Assembly (NCBI GenBank): GCA_002049455.2
Contig: KV918964.1
Span: forward strand, 78,111-142,110
Source: Porphyra umbilicalis
Taxonomy: Eukaryota > Rhodophyta > Bangiophyceae > Bangiales > Bangiaceae
Reading direction: 5' to 3'
DNA length: 64,000 nt
Part shown: in pieces, positions 50,879-62,644 of the stretch
How the letters are laid out: every line of letters begins with the position of its first letter
How positions within the stretch are numbered: position 1 is the first letter of the stretch
Notes under the pieces: model-generated
The model's database searches: none
What the model saw: only the letters and a program-made list of their open reading frames with translations
What the model was told of the DNA's origin: nothing
Position numbers and translations under genes: made by a program

Positions 50879-51677
50879 GGGGGTTGAACGAAGGAGCATG
50901 TCCTGATCCGGCCTCCGTGAAGGGCCTGACAGAGAGGAAAAGTGCGCCGGCCCCTTTCATCTTGGCCCCCGAGAGGGGCCGGGAAGCTTTCGGAAGCTTC
51001 CCCACTTGGGGCAGGACCCGAAGCCGAGATCAAATGTCGGCCATCGAAGATAGTTTTCACGAACTTCCATCTGAGAATTGCGAAATCCTGGGGTTAAGTC
51101 CCTTGTGATTTAGAGGGACTTGCAAGTCCAGGCTGACCCAAACTCTTTGGGCCAGATATCTTTTCCAGTGAAAGAGTGTCACTTGATCCGTGACTGGGGC
51201 CACCGGAGGCCCCTGTTCCAGGATGGTGGCCCTCTGGGCACCGGTGACCCCATTACCGTTCTCGTGGGCAGGGTTCGTGTGCGCGTTTTGCTTCCCCTGA
51301 GGGTATATGAGTGTGAGTTCCTGGGTCTACCTGCTTCAATGAATAAATTAGCGTTGCGTATGCGTTAGTTCCGGCGTTCTGGTGCGCTCCATGCCCTGTG
51401 ATCCAGGCGTCTGTGTTTTTTCTCCTTTGTGTCGGTCCGCATCCTGTGCTGGGCTTTTTGACGGAATCGTGCCCCGTCGGCTTTGAGCGCAGCAACCACT
51501 TCATTTGGTAGATCAGCTGGGGACAGGGCTCGTCCCTTCTTGATCATTAGGGCCTACCCTGTGTTGGTTCTCACGGTGGTTTCTCGCTGTGTCTTTGTCC
51601 TACCCGTGGATGTGACTGAGTTGCTGTGGGTGTCTGCGAGGATTGATTGTCCGGAAGGAGAAGAGGGTCCTCCTGTC
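50879..51677. other. intergenic
   Basis: No recognisable gene. An open frame entering from 51483 continues into the ORF at 51678; the section before the ATG is hydrophobic and unassigned. Confidence 0.3.
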
Positions 51678-52364
51678 ATGAATGTGCCAGGTCTGACGGG
51701 GTCCAGCTCCGAGGGTGCCGGCAACTTGTCATGGGGTGACCGTGACGGAGCCAGCGATGGTTCGGGGGCCGGGGGCCCAGGAGGAATCCCTCCTTGGACG
51801 GGGGATCGAGCAGGCTCGACCGCGTCAGTGCGCGGCGGGTTGGGGGATGGGGGTGTAGGCGGAAGGGAAGTCCGGTTCTCCCTCCTTCAAGTCAGGGGGG
51901 TTCGGACGGAAAGGCATTCCCGGCCCTCCCTTCCCAAGGTCAGGGGGGCTCGGACGGAAGGACGTTCCCGTCTACCCTCCCCCCATGATGTAGGGGGCGC
52001 GGACGGAAGGGCATTACCGGCTTCTCCCCCTCGAGGTGTGCAGGATGGAGCCGGAGGGGTATTCCCGCCTCCAGCTCCCCGACCGCTCGGCGAGCGGAAC
52101 GAAGCGGTTCGCCCTCTGCCGTGGGGTCCGTATGATGGACGGGACAGGCCGGCGAGAGCCGCTGGCCCACACCAAGCGCTTCCTCATGAAGGTGGAGATT
52201 GGGCCCCCCACGGGGCCCAGGACGCGGCGGTCTTGTCGGCAGCCTTACGGCATTTGTTGGACGCTTTTATTGTCCCCTTGCATGAGCGGCTATTGTTAAT
52301 AGAGACAGCCATCGGGACCACACGACGATCCCGGCGCCGTCGTCGGCGGTCGTGCCCAAGGTGA
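51678..52364 (+). CDS. hypothetical ORF with three internal 20-residue repeats
   Basis: 228 codons from the ATG at 51678. Gly/Ser-rich N-terminus, then three degenerate repeats of about 20 residues (QVRGVRTERHSRPS, KVRGARTEGRSRLPS, DVGGADGRALPAS; about 51890-52040), then Pro/Arg-rich sequence, a short hydrophobic helix (LRHLLDAFIVPLHERLLLIE) and a poly-Arg end. It could be a Gag-like or host protein; I recognise nothing. Repeats of 55-60 bp can open frames by chance, so coding status is doubtful. Confidence 0.3.
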   Translation: MNVPGLTGSSSEGAGNLSWGDRDGASDGSGAGGPGGIPPWTGDRAGSTASVRGGLGDGGVGGREVRFSLLQVRGVRTERHSRPSLPKVRGARTEGRSRLPSPHDVGGADGRALPASPPRGVQDGAGGVFPPPAPRPLGERNEAVRPLPWGPYDGRDRPARAAGPHQALPHEGGDWAPHGAQDAAVLSAALRHLLDAFIVPLHERLLLIETAIGTTRRSRRRRRRSCPR

Positions 52365-53543
52365 CTCTTCGGTTCCTCATGGGTGACACAATGGCAACAC
52401 AAAACGAAAAAGTGTTGCCAGAGAGTCGCGCAGGGAGGTTTAATGTGTCGCAGACGGTTGCACCACGGGAGTTTACGCATCCGGCTGTGCCGGCTTCTCG
52501 CATTATCTGCGCACAATTTTTACCACTGATTTTGGGCATATGTTTCAATACTATTTGGCAGATGCTGATTTTCTGGGACTTTAGTCTAGGGTACTTATCA
52601 ACATGCGCATGAAGTCACACTCATAACTTCATTTTTTCGCCAGTCCACACGCGGGAGTACTTGCGGTTGGCCCGGTGTGCACACCATTTCGGCCGGTACG
52701 CAGTGTATCGATCACTGCTGCGGGTCCTTTGGGCATGGTCCGGTGCGCAACATGCGTCCAGCACTTTCTGTAGCTTTTCCCGAGTGTAGCATGTCAGCCG
52801 CGGTCATACGGACGCCGTACGTCGCTTTTCGTAGGATGTCCGGGTCAGTTGCCTCAGAATGAGGGTGGTGCGTTCAGACCCCCGAAAACGTCGATCTGGT
52901 CAGACGCGTCGACTGTATTCTGTGGTTAAGTCCGGCGATGGCGCTCCACGGGACAACCAAGGCACATTCTGTTCAAATTTTCAAGCAGACGGTCGCGATC
53001 CATCGTTCTGGTGGAGAGGGCTCCCGGAAGGCCGGCGGGAGCTGCCGATGGCCGCACCACCGCTGTCGTCGGGGTCACCACCGCTGCGGCCGCACACGCC
53101 GGACACCCCCCCCGCGCGCGCGTCCGTGTGCGACCGCCCGCGATCAACACAGCCGGGGCGCAATGGGCCGCCGCGCCGACGAGGCGACCAGCCCTACCCA
53201 CCCCCCCGCGCGCGCGTGTGGGTGTCCCCGCCGGCGGCCGCACCGCCCGTCGCGCGCGATGTGAAATGGTCCGAGGCGCCGCCGCGCCCGAGCCGACGCG
53301 GCGGCGGCGTTGACGGCGGCGCCGCCCGGTGCGGTTCCCCCCCACTCCTCGCCCCCGCCACTATCTGACGGGGGATGAGCTCCGCCGCCGTTGGGAGAGG
53401 GGAAGGCCGCCGGCAGCGCCACCACCGCCTCCTCTGCCCCGGATGCCGCCGCTGTCGCGCCTGCCATGACCGCGACTGAGACGGGTGGTGGCTGCGACGG
53501 CGGCGGCGGCGGGGGTGGGCCGTGATCCATGGCCCCACCATCG
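52365..53543. other. spacer left of the copia element
   Basis: Ordinary sequence to about 53000, then GC-rich low complexity (GCCGCC-type) to the LTR. No gene recognised. Confidence 0.3.
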
Positions 53544-53961
53544 TGTTGAATCGCAGTGGGGATAGGGGTTGGGGGACCACGGTGAAGTGGTTGAGTGGCT
53601 TGAGCTTGTGTGTGTGTGTGCGAACGTGCTTTGTTGGTTTTCCCAAGGATCGCCCGCCTCTCCCAACCGAGAGCACCTCTCAAAGAGTCCCCACCGGCCC
53701 AAGTGCTCCGCCCTTTCGCGCCCACACCGACGCCCACGCCCTCGCACCAAATCGAATCACTCACCAAATCAAAAGCCACCAGAGTAAAGCGAAGATCAAA
53801 TCCAAAACATGCCAAAAGTAACGCCCCAAGATGACCCAACACAAATGTGTGCAACTTGACCACGTCTTGCAAATGTACCATGTGGGGTACCATCACGGTC
53901 TCCGACCATCATCCATCCGCGAACCGCCAGTGGAGTCGGCGATGAGCATCACAGTCCAACA
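53544..53961 (-). repeat. 3' LTR of the copia element
   Basis: 418 bp, same length as the partner LTR at 58085-58502 with no indels seen. Contains a (TG)n tract. Confidence 0.93.
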
Positions 53962-53996
53962 CTTCTCCTTGCTTGTTGCCGCGGCGGTTCTTGATT

Positions 53997-56900
53997 TCAG
54001 CAAAGCCCCATGGCCTCGACATGCTTGTCGTGCGTGGTCTTGTCGAGCTCATTCGTCATCGGGTCTGCCACCGTGTCGTCCGTTGCACAGTGCTTCAGTG
54101 TCACCTTGTCCGTCGTAATGGCCTCGCGCACAAAGTGGTAGCGAATATGGATGTGCTTGGTGCGCTAGTGCTCGATGGGGTTCTTGGAGAAGTCAATGCA
54201 CCCGCTGTTGTCAACCTTGATGCTGATTGGCCCGCCCAAAATCGCTGTCTGCAGCCCTTCAGATGCCACGCTTTGCACGAGTTTGTTGAGCCAAACAGCT
54301 TCCTTTCTGGCCTCACATAGAGCCATTTACTCGGCTTCCATCGTCGACAGCGCCACCGTCTTCTGCAACTTAGGACCCCAGCTGACGGCTGCTCCGCCAA
54401 AGATGAAGGTGAAGCCCGTCGTAGAACGTCGCATCTCATGGTCACCCGCCCAGTCGGCATCACTAAAGCTTTGTAGAACACAGGAAGAGTTCTTGTCGAA
54501 GACCAGCCCCTTGTCGATCGAACCATTGACGTACAGTAGACCGCGCTTGATCGCCGCCCAATGCTCTTTGCCGTAGCACGAAGCAAACGGACTCAGCTTC
54601 CCCATAGCGAAGGCGAAGTCAGGACGTGTCCCGACCATCACAAACATCAGACTGCCGACGAATGTGCGGTAGGGCATCGCGTCATCGCTCTTGTCGGCCT
54701 TGACCGGCTGCAGGTCCACCTCCAGCGGCGTTTCGATCGGGTTGCTTTCCGGCTTTCCGAACTTCTCAAGCACTTGCCCCGCATACTAGCCCTGCGACAT
54801 CTTGAGGGTGCCCAACGCCTTGTCACGTCTTATCTCTAGCCCGAGGATGACCTTCGCCTCGCCCAGGTCCTTCATCTCAAAACGCTTGTGCGGAGCATCC
54901 TTAATCTTGTAGATCGCCGCCAGGCTTGATGCCACCAACAGGAGATCGTCGACGTACACCAGGACGATGATGATTTAGCCGTCATCCATGAGAAGGTAGA
55001 GGAATGCATCCGGGTCAATGTTGTCAAACCCCTGCGACTTAAGGAAGTCGTCGAGCTTGGCGTATCACATCTTAGGAGCTTGCTTCAGCCCATACAGCGC
55101 TTAGAGGAGAGGACACACCTTGTCAGGACACGTCGGATCGACACAGCCGTCTGGCTGCTCCATGTAGACCTCCTCGTCAAGGTCGCTGTTGAGGAATGCC
55201 GTCTTGACGTCCATCTGATGTAGCTCTCACCCGTTCGCCGCCGTCATCACCAGGATGCATCGGATGGTAGTGAACTTGGCCACCGGCGCGAACGTCTCGT
55301 TGAAGTCGAGCCCCTTGATCTGCCGGTTCCCCATGAAGCACAGGCGCGCATTGTGCCGCGTCGTGTTGTTCCCGATCTTGTCAATCTCGTTCTTGACCCT
55401 GTACACCCACTTTCCTTTCAGCACGCGTCGACTGGCCGGGCGATCCGTCAAGCGCCAAGTCTTGTTCTTGCGGATGGAGTCCATCACCTCGTCCACGGCA
55501 GTCCGCCGCTTAGCAGATTCTTGCCCTCGAACGGCTTGCAAGTACGTCGTGGGCGCCTCGTGAGCAACCAGGCTCACCGGGCGCCAGTACTCGACAGGCG
55601 GTCGCCGCGCTCTGCCGCTCCGACGCAGCGTGTCTTGAGAGCCGCCACAACCTTGATTGTCGTCCGCGGACTTCTCAGAACCATCGTCCTGCTTGTCATC
55701 CTTGTCGTCATTGTCAGCATCCACATCCTCGCCGTCGCTTGCAGAGCGCAAATCCGTCTCGACTCCGACGTTTTTGTCTCCGGAAAGCTCCTCTGCAGCT
55801 TCTGCCACCTCGCTTACGTCCGTCTCGGCGAACACGACGCTTCGTGCCTTGACGACATTTCTGTCGTCGAGGATGACCTTGTACGCCTTGCTGCCGTCGG
55901 GGCAGCCTAAGAAGACGCCCCTCGCCGCCTTGTCGCCAAACTTGCCCTCGATGTGACTCTTGTGCAGCACCACCCAGCATGTCGACCCAAACACCCGCAT
56001 GTGGCTGACGTCGAGCTTATTTCCGGTCCACAGCTCAAAAGGCGTCTTGCCGATGGGAAGCGCCCGGCTGGTGACGCGGTTCTTGATGTAGACCGCCGTC
56101 TTGATGGCATCCGCCCAAAGATCTTGATTGACGTCCTTGTGTCGCATCATGGTGCGAGCCATCTCCACGAGAACTCGGTTGAGCCGCTCAGCAACCCCGT
56201 TCTGCTGCGGCGTGTCGGGCACCGTGGTCTGCTGCGTCGTGGCGTTCTCATCGCGAAGATCCTTGAATGCATTCGACACATACTCGCCGCCACTGTCGGA
56301 GCATAGGATCTTGATCTTGGTTCCCGTGTGCAGCTGCGCCTTCGTCAGCCACTTCTAGTTCTCAGAGAGCAGATCGCTCTTCTTCTCCAGGAAGACCACG
56401 TCTTTCCAGCGGGAGAAGTCGTCAGTGAAGTTGCCAAAGTAGAGCGCACCGCCACGCGACGGCTCCGACATTGGCCCGCCCAGGTCCGAGTGCACGAGCT
56501 GCAGGCGCTTGCTGACTCGACTTCCTCCTGCACTCGGCATAGGCGTCATAGCCGCCTTCCCATACACGCACGGCTCGCAGACGTCCTTGACCGCCATGGA
56601 CGAGCACTTCAGTCCATCGATGTCCTTGTTCCTGATCATCCGCTTAACGCCAGCCACGTTGACGTGCCCAAGGCGCTCATGCCAGAGCTGAAGAGAGGCC
56701 AACGCAGCAATATCCAACAGTGGGGCCATGTCCAGGTGGTAGAGCCCACTCTTCCGCGTGCCGCACGCAGCGACCTTGTCTTCAATATTGATGATCGTCT
56801 TACCGCCCTTAAATGACACTTCCGCAATACACTCCTCCATCATGCCGACCGATATGAGGTTGAAGCCCATAGTAGGATCATGGAGAACTTTCTCCAACTT

Positions 56901-57923
56901 GATCTTGCGCGTCTTGCCGTGAACGATGACATTGAGCACGACGCTTCCGACGCCCGCCGTGGCTACGGACCCCTTGTCACCCATCGTGACGCTCCGTCCC
57001 GTGGTCGTCTGGTAGTCGTCCAAGCACCCGCGCATCCAGCACATGCGTGCAACCGCCGCAGAATCGACGAGCCACGCCTTGGAAATGTCATCGGTGTCAG
57101 CCACATTGCCCACCAGACAGATGGCGTCGTCGCTGTCGCTTTCATCGTCAACCGGAATCGCGGCCACCTCGTTCTGTCTCTGCTTCTTGGCCTTGAGCTC
57201 TGGGCAATCGTGAGGGATATGCCCAAATTTATGGCTGTAGTAACACTCGATCTTGGGGAGGTCACCACGGCGGCCTTGACCTCGATAGTTGGCGCCGACG
57301 AGTGCCATGTCGCCAACGCGCTTGGTCAACGGTGACTTGTCCGCCTGCCGCCGCTCCTGCTGAAGCAAGCGGCTCCTGACGAAGTCAAGGCTCTGCTTGT
57401 CCTCGCCTTTGGCGTCGAGCGCCACCTGCAGGTTGTCGTACTCGGATGTCAGTCCGTTGAGGACGCTCATGGCAACATCCATGTCCGTCACCTCGCCGCC
57501 CATGGCCTTGAGATTCTCGCCGAGGTGGCGCACGTGGTTGATGTAGCGCAGGATGCCCTCGCCGACGTTCATCGCGACGGTGTAGAACTCGCGTCGCGCC
57601 TTGATCTTGTTCATCAAACTCTTGCGCTGGAAGACACCTTGCAGCGTCGACCACATTTCCGCCGTCGTCTTGCAGCCCGCCACGTGCTCGAGCTGCTCAG
57701 ATCCAAGGGTGAGCCCGATGATGGCGCTCGCCTTCGTGTCTCGACGCTTCCACACCGCCAACTCGCGGGCATCCGCGTCTGTCGGCTTGCCGTCTTCGTC
57801 AAGCAAATCGTCCAGGTCGCGCAACGCGAGCACCATCTTCATGCGCTGACGCCACTCGTGGAAGTTCGTCTCCGTCAACTTGTCGATCGTGATGCCGCTC
57901 ATGCCGGCAGCGCCTCCGTCCAT
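53997..57923 (-). pseudogene. copia Gag-Pol polyprotein, one frame with eight in-frame stops
   Basis: 1,309 codons in a single phase without any frameshift. Gag (UBN2-type) from residue 1; zinc knuckle at 227-240 with its second Cys replaced by Ser; protease DSAA at 287-290 instead of DSGA; GAG-pre-integrase LWHERLGHVNVAGVKRM; integrase core starting VHSDLGGPM; reverse transcriptase with intact YVDD; RNase H with DADWAGD and STMEAE. In-frame stops (low coordinate): 56355 TAG, 55227 TGA, 55101 TAA, 55065 TGA, 54975 TAA, 54786 TAG, 54327 TAA, 54165 TAG. Two TGAs sit where copia proteins carry Trp. The natural end is the TGA at 53997. The element cannot make its enzymes without readthrough. Confidence 0.9.
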
Positions 57924-58070
57924 GATGTCTTCTTGACGTAGCGCCCGACCTTGCCGAGCCGTGCGCCTTGACCGTCACGCCCTTGAAACACCTTGACCTC
58001 GTCTTGTTGGCACTTGTTGTGACCGCCGCGACAGCAGCTGGCACACCTTGCTCTTGTCACAGCCCCGGCT

Positions 58071-58084
58071 CTGGGCGCATAACC
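58071..58084 (-). promoter_or_regulatory. copia primer-binding site, internal initiator-tRNA type
   Basis: Plus-strand CTGGGCGCATAACC directly abuts the 5' LTR, so the minus-strand RNA reads GGTTATGCGCCCAG. That is the complement of the initiator tRNA-Met anticodon stem-loop region, as used by Drosophila copia with a cleaved tRNA, with one position possibly mismatched. It is not a 3'-CCA-type site. Confidence 0.75.
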
Positions 58085-58502
58085 TGTTGAATCGTAGTGG
58101 GGATAGGGGTTGGGGGACCACGGTGAAGTGGTTGAGTGGCTTGAGCTTGTGTGTGTGTGTGCGAACGTGCTTTGTTGGTTGTCCTAAGGATCGCCCGCCT
58201 CTCCCAACCGAGAGCACCTCTCAAATAGTCCCCACCGGCCCAAGTGCTCTTCCCTCTCGCGCCCACACCGACGCCCACGCCCTCGCACCAAATCGAATCA
58301 CTCACCAAATCAAAAGCCACTAGAGCAAAGCGAAGATCAAATCCAAAACATGCCAAAAGTAACGCCCCAAGATGACCCAACACAAATGTGTGCAACTTGA
58401 CCACGTCTTGCAAATGTACCATGTGGGGTACCATAAGGGTCACCGACCATCGTCCATCCGCTAACCGCCAGTGGATTCGGCGACGAGCATCACAGTCCAA
58501 CA
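58085..58502 (-). repeat. 5' LTR of the copia element
   Basis: 418 bp, TGTTGAATCG...CCAACA on the plus strand; about 16 mismatches to 53544-53961. Confidence 0.93.
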
Positions 58503-60469
58503 GCTTCGCCGCGGCCGACCACGGCCGCCGCGGTGGTCACCGTGTCGGCGACGGCGGGACGCAGCGGACGTGGTGGAAACCGACAAAGAAGATGAAAAAC
58601 AGCAGGGGGAGCACAACGAGGAACATCACCTGCCGGGGAGCGGCAGCGATGGGTGGAGGCGGGGGTACTAGGCGGCGGGGTAGATGGTGGTCGCGGTGGC
58701 GTCGACGGCGGGCGGCACCAGAAGCGGTGGAACCCGCCGAGGTCTCCGCAAAAGACAGGAGGGAGCACAAAGATAGGCCACTCTGGCCAAAGCGTCGCGG
58801 CGGTGCCGCGCGGCGGAAGCGGGGGGCGGCGGCGGCGGGGGCGGCGGCGGTGGCGGTGGTGGCGACAGCGGTGGCGGCGGCGGCTGGCCCGGTAGCTTGA
58901 GACAGTGGGCCAGATCGGGGTCGACGCGAAACGGGCGCATGCCCGCGCAATCGAGGTGGGCCGCACCGATCTGGGGCGCCCCCAGATCGCAGTTTATGGC
59001 GCCCAACCACCACCTTCCGACAGAAATCCGCTGTGGAATATTTCCTCGCTATTCCGGAGATTGTGGCCTGTTTGATCTGTGTGCTGTCACGAGATGGCCC
59101 CTGGAGGCACCGCCCTGCCACAACCCGAAAAGTCCCTGAATGGTTCCTCAGAGGTTGTGGCGTGCCAGTCTGCGTGGTGTGTATGATTGGTACCAGTGCT
59201 TGCGTGGCTTCTGTTCCTTTTTTCATGTACGGGAAGGGGGCTCAAAAGTGTCGGGTTGCCTCCTGGCATTGGAAACAGGGTCGGGGCTTCGAATGTTTTA
59301 TCGTGTACTCACAGGTGCCCACAACAGCATGGCGCACCCGCACAAGCTGACAAAGACGCACTTTAAAGTGCCTGAATATTGACCACTGCCCTCTATTGAC
59401 ACTTTCTGGCTCTGCCTAGGCTTGCTTTGGACAGCTCAGCTCCGTTACCAGGCGTCCCAGCGCCTTCAAAACCGCCTTACTCAGCGTAAGGTGGAACGCA
59501 CGCAGAATAGAGCGAAACGCACACGGCTTTTGGATCCCTCGCTAGCGCCAATCGGCGGGCGACTGGGGCCGCAGACGACCGTCCGACCGGGACGACTCAG
59601 CCTGCAAGGTCTTGCACAACCTGAGGGAATGCACCCGCAACACACGTCACGCACTCGTGCAGATTCGTTCTGAATTGGTACCGAAAGGCATCAACGAGTC
59701 TCGCTAGATTTCCTGGATTTGGGCGGTTTGGGCTCCGTTCGTACGCTTTCTGTGACATGTTCGGCACGTATTCGACGGATTCCTGTTCATTTTGATACTT
59801 GCGACGACGCTGGTACACTGCACATCGCGAATTTGAGAAAAACCAGCTTGAACGGATCGCTTCCGGGCTTCTCTGCACTTCTGGTCATGACATTCTATTT
59901 GATGCTGTCAACAGATAACGTGCACTCAACTTCTCGACCTCCGTGCAGCGATCTGCTTTGTGATATTTCAATACAGGTTGATAAGGATAGGTAGACACTT
60001 CCTGAGACATCTTGCAAGCGATTCAATAAGGATCGGGAGCCCACCTCTGCAACGTCTCCCCTTTAGCAATGTTCTGGCAGCCGCTACTATGATGGCCTGC
60101 ACGTCGGTGGCTTCATGGAAAGAAAACGACGCATACTGGCGTTCCGTTCACTTCGCCCGTTCAAGGCCCCGTGCACCCCGCCCACGCGGCCCGCCTGTCC
60201 CCGCTGCCAGCCCCCCCTCCCCGTGCCTCTCCACGCAGCCGGGCCACCACGACGGCCACCGCCGCCCCAACCGCCACACACATCCCCGCCGCCGCCACCG
60301 CCGCCGCCCACAGGCACTCTTACCCACGACTCACACGTCCAGCACCGCAACCACCGTCACCACTGCTGTTACCGTGCACCCCCGACGCCACCACGGCACA
60401 CTCCTCCCGCCGCAACCGCCGCCGTCGCCCCACAGCTCCTCAAGCCGTTCCCCACTGCTCACCCGGTCC
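58503..60469. other. spacer right of the copia element
   Basis: 58503-58900 is GC-rich low complexity (GGCGGC-type). 59000-60100 is ordinary sequence with no recognised gene. 60150-60469 becomes Pro-coding C-rich DNA. Long frames here have no domain support. Confidence 0.3.
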
Positions 60470-60680
60470 CCCTCCCTCGCCACCGCCATGGCCGCATCCC
60501 CACGCTCCCCCCACGCCCGGTCCTCCTACCCCCGACACCCCTCCCTCGCCACCGCCATGGCCGCATCCCCACGCTCCCCCCACGCCCGGTCCTCCTACCC
60601 CCGACACCCCTCCCTCGCCTCCGCCACGGCCTCATCCCCACGCTCCCCCAACGCCCGCTGCCCCTTCCCCCGGTTCGCCT
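60470..60680. repeat. 69-bp tandem repeat, three copies
   Basis: CACCGCCATGGCCGCATCCC recurs at 60481 and 60550 with a diverged third copy near 60619; the period is 69 bp (23 codons). The first two copies are nearly identical. It lies within Pro/Ser-rich low-complexity DNA. Confidence 0.75.
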
Positions 60681-62644
60681 CCTCCCGCTCCCCCTCCCCC
60701 TGGTCCCTCGCCCCCGCGGGCCCGTTGCAGGGGACAGAAGGGTGATTCGCAGACTTTGAATTGGCAGAAAGCGCCCAGCCGTGGCCGAGGGGGTACGCTG
60801 CGGGGGCGCACCCGGAGGCGGCGGCTGTCATCAACGAGCTGTGCCGACCTCCCGCCCACATTACCGGGGGGCGTGAGGTTCCACTCGGGCAGGAAGCCCC
60901 AGCCGTGGGTGCTGAGGGGTGCCTTTCAGATTGTCTCGGGACAGCGCATAATTTCAACCGGCTGTGGGATCCCGCCGACGCTTTGTTTGAGGCGCCGCTC
61001 GAGCGGCGCTATTTGCATGCAAAGGGGGCGGGCCTGCATGCAGGCGAGCGGCCCAGCATGCAGGGCCGTCCCCGGCGGCCATGGCCTGCCGGCGAGAGAG
61101 GCAGAAGTGATTGTCTCGGCGCGGGAGGGGGGGGGGGGAGACGACGTGCGCGGGCGGCGACGCGCAACCGGCCGCGGCGGCGGCGGCGCCCGTGGCGGAC
61201 AGCACGCCGTACTGTGGCGCGTCGGCGACCGCCTCCCCCCGCGCCCCCCCAGCGCCTCCCCCTTAACCACCCCCCCCTGCCCCTCCCCCCCCTGTCGACG
61301 CATCAGAGGCTCCTCCAGGTGGCTCCGGGAGAGACAAATTATGGTGTAGGAGGTCTTGTAGCGACTTCCTTCTCTTCCTGTTGTGAGGGAGTGACCGGGA
61401 TATGGTCGATCAAGACTTCTTCTCTTGCCGTGAACCATGCAGCAAAAAACAGTCCCCGACACCAGGTTTAATTTGGAACCCAGCGCTTCGCTCACCAGGG
61501 TTCTCCCAATGCCTCTTGTGAACCCAACATTTTCCTTCCACAATCATCTGCCAGCTGGCGGAGCGTTTACAATGTCGCTAGATGTTTTCGCGATGTGCAG
61601 TGTGCGTGTTCTTCGTTGGCAACCACCCGAGGCCCTCGGCGTCCAGATCTTCGAAAAGGTAGCCCACTCTATTTTACAAAATACATTGCCCGTTGGCAAC
61701 GCGTTGGCCCAATGGCAACTGAAGACTCGCAAGGCCTCACGCAGCGGTTTCATTTCACCGTTTCAGACCTTTGGCCCGACATCTGTGGGAATGCTCTCAA
61801 AACTCTGCTCAAGGCCATTTCCCATGCATCAGTGTCGGACAGCTCCCTATCCTTGAGCGTTTTCGCATGTGGCACACCTCCTTTCACTCTGCAGTGCTCT
61901 TGCTGCGTGCATCCCACTTCTACCTTGTCAGCAACAGCCGGTCTACACCTCCTCGGCTTTGGCGTGCGCTAACAGGCGACCGCGGTGAATGTTGTCGTCG
62001 GCATTGCGCGCGCGGTGGCGGGTGGCGAGGGGGTGCCGCATGTCGCAGCAGCAGCAGCGCGGTGAGCGGTGTTTGTTGAGGACGAGGCCCAACTGGGCGA
62101 AAGCTCGCGCGCGGCGGCATGAAGCGCAGGAGAAGGTCCACATGCGGACAAGGGCTTGATCTTCTTTTCCCTTTCAGTAGGCGGAGGGTGCTCGACAAGC
62201 GCGGCTGCTGTTGACGGGAGGGACGGCAACGCCTCCACCGACGATTCCGCCGATGTCGTGCGAACAAAGACGGAGGAAGGAGTGGCGCCAAGAATACAAC
62301 TCGTGCATCGAGCGGCGGCGCGGACGCTTGGGCTGCACGTAGCAACAGCGTTGGATGCTGCACTCGGTGATTGGGACTTGCTTTTCCCTGGTACATGTGC
62401 AGATAATATTCTTTGCTCAATGGCGGCGTAGATTGTGCGTGGCGTCGTGACCAGCGCAGGAGCAGGCATAGCCTACTGTTCTGAAACCCATGATGGTTAT
62501 ACGGGCGCGGACTTCCAGAACCCAAGCGCGCTGTTCGAGCGGCTGGACGTTCTGCAGCGGCTGATGCATAAGCTTCTCTCTTCTTTTGGTGTGAATGATG
62601 GATTTTAAGACGGCAACTGTTCCGCGGCGGCGTCATCCACCGGC
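60681..62644. other. no recognised gene
   Basis: GC-rich to about 61300, then mixed sequence. Arg/Ala-rich frames on both strands are probably compositional. Confidence 0.3.

Larger units (their letters stand above)
53544..58502 (-). mobile_element. full-length Ty1/copia element, 4,959 bp, nonsense-riddled
   Basis: 418-bp LTRs at both ends, with TG...CA termini in either reading. The coding strand is minus, with gag-protease-integrase-RT-RNase H in copia order. A half-tRNA-type primer site follows the 5' LTR and a purine tract (CAAGGAGAAG) abuts the 3' LTR. Flanking pentanucleotides CATCG and GCTTC do not match, so no target duplication is visible; inter-element recombination is one explanation. 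The LTRs differ at about 16 positions by eye. Confidence 0.93.

Noticed and set aside
53997-57923. Stop-codon reassignment (TGA as Trp, TAR as another residue)
   Set aside because: TAG, TAA and TGA all act as natural terminators in intact genes here, and the replaced residues are not consistent.
53539-58507. Target-site duplication of the copia element
   Set aside because: CATCG and GCTTC do not match; no duplication claimed.
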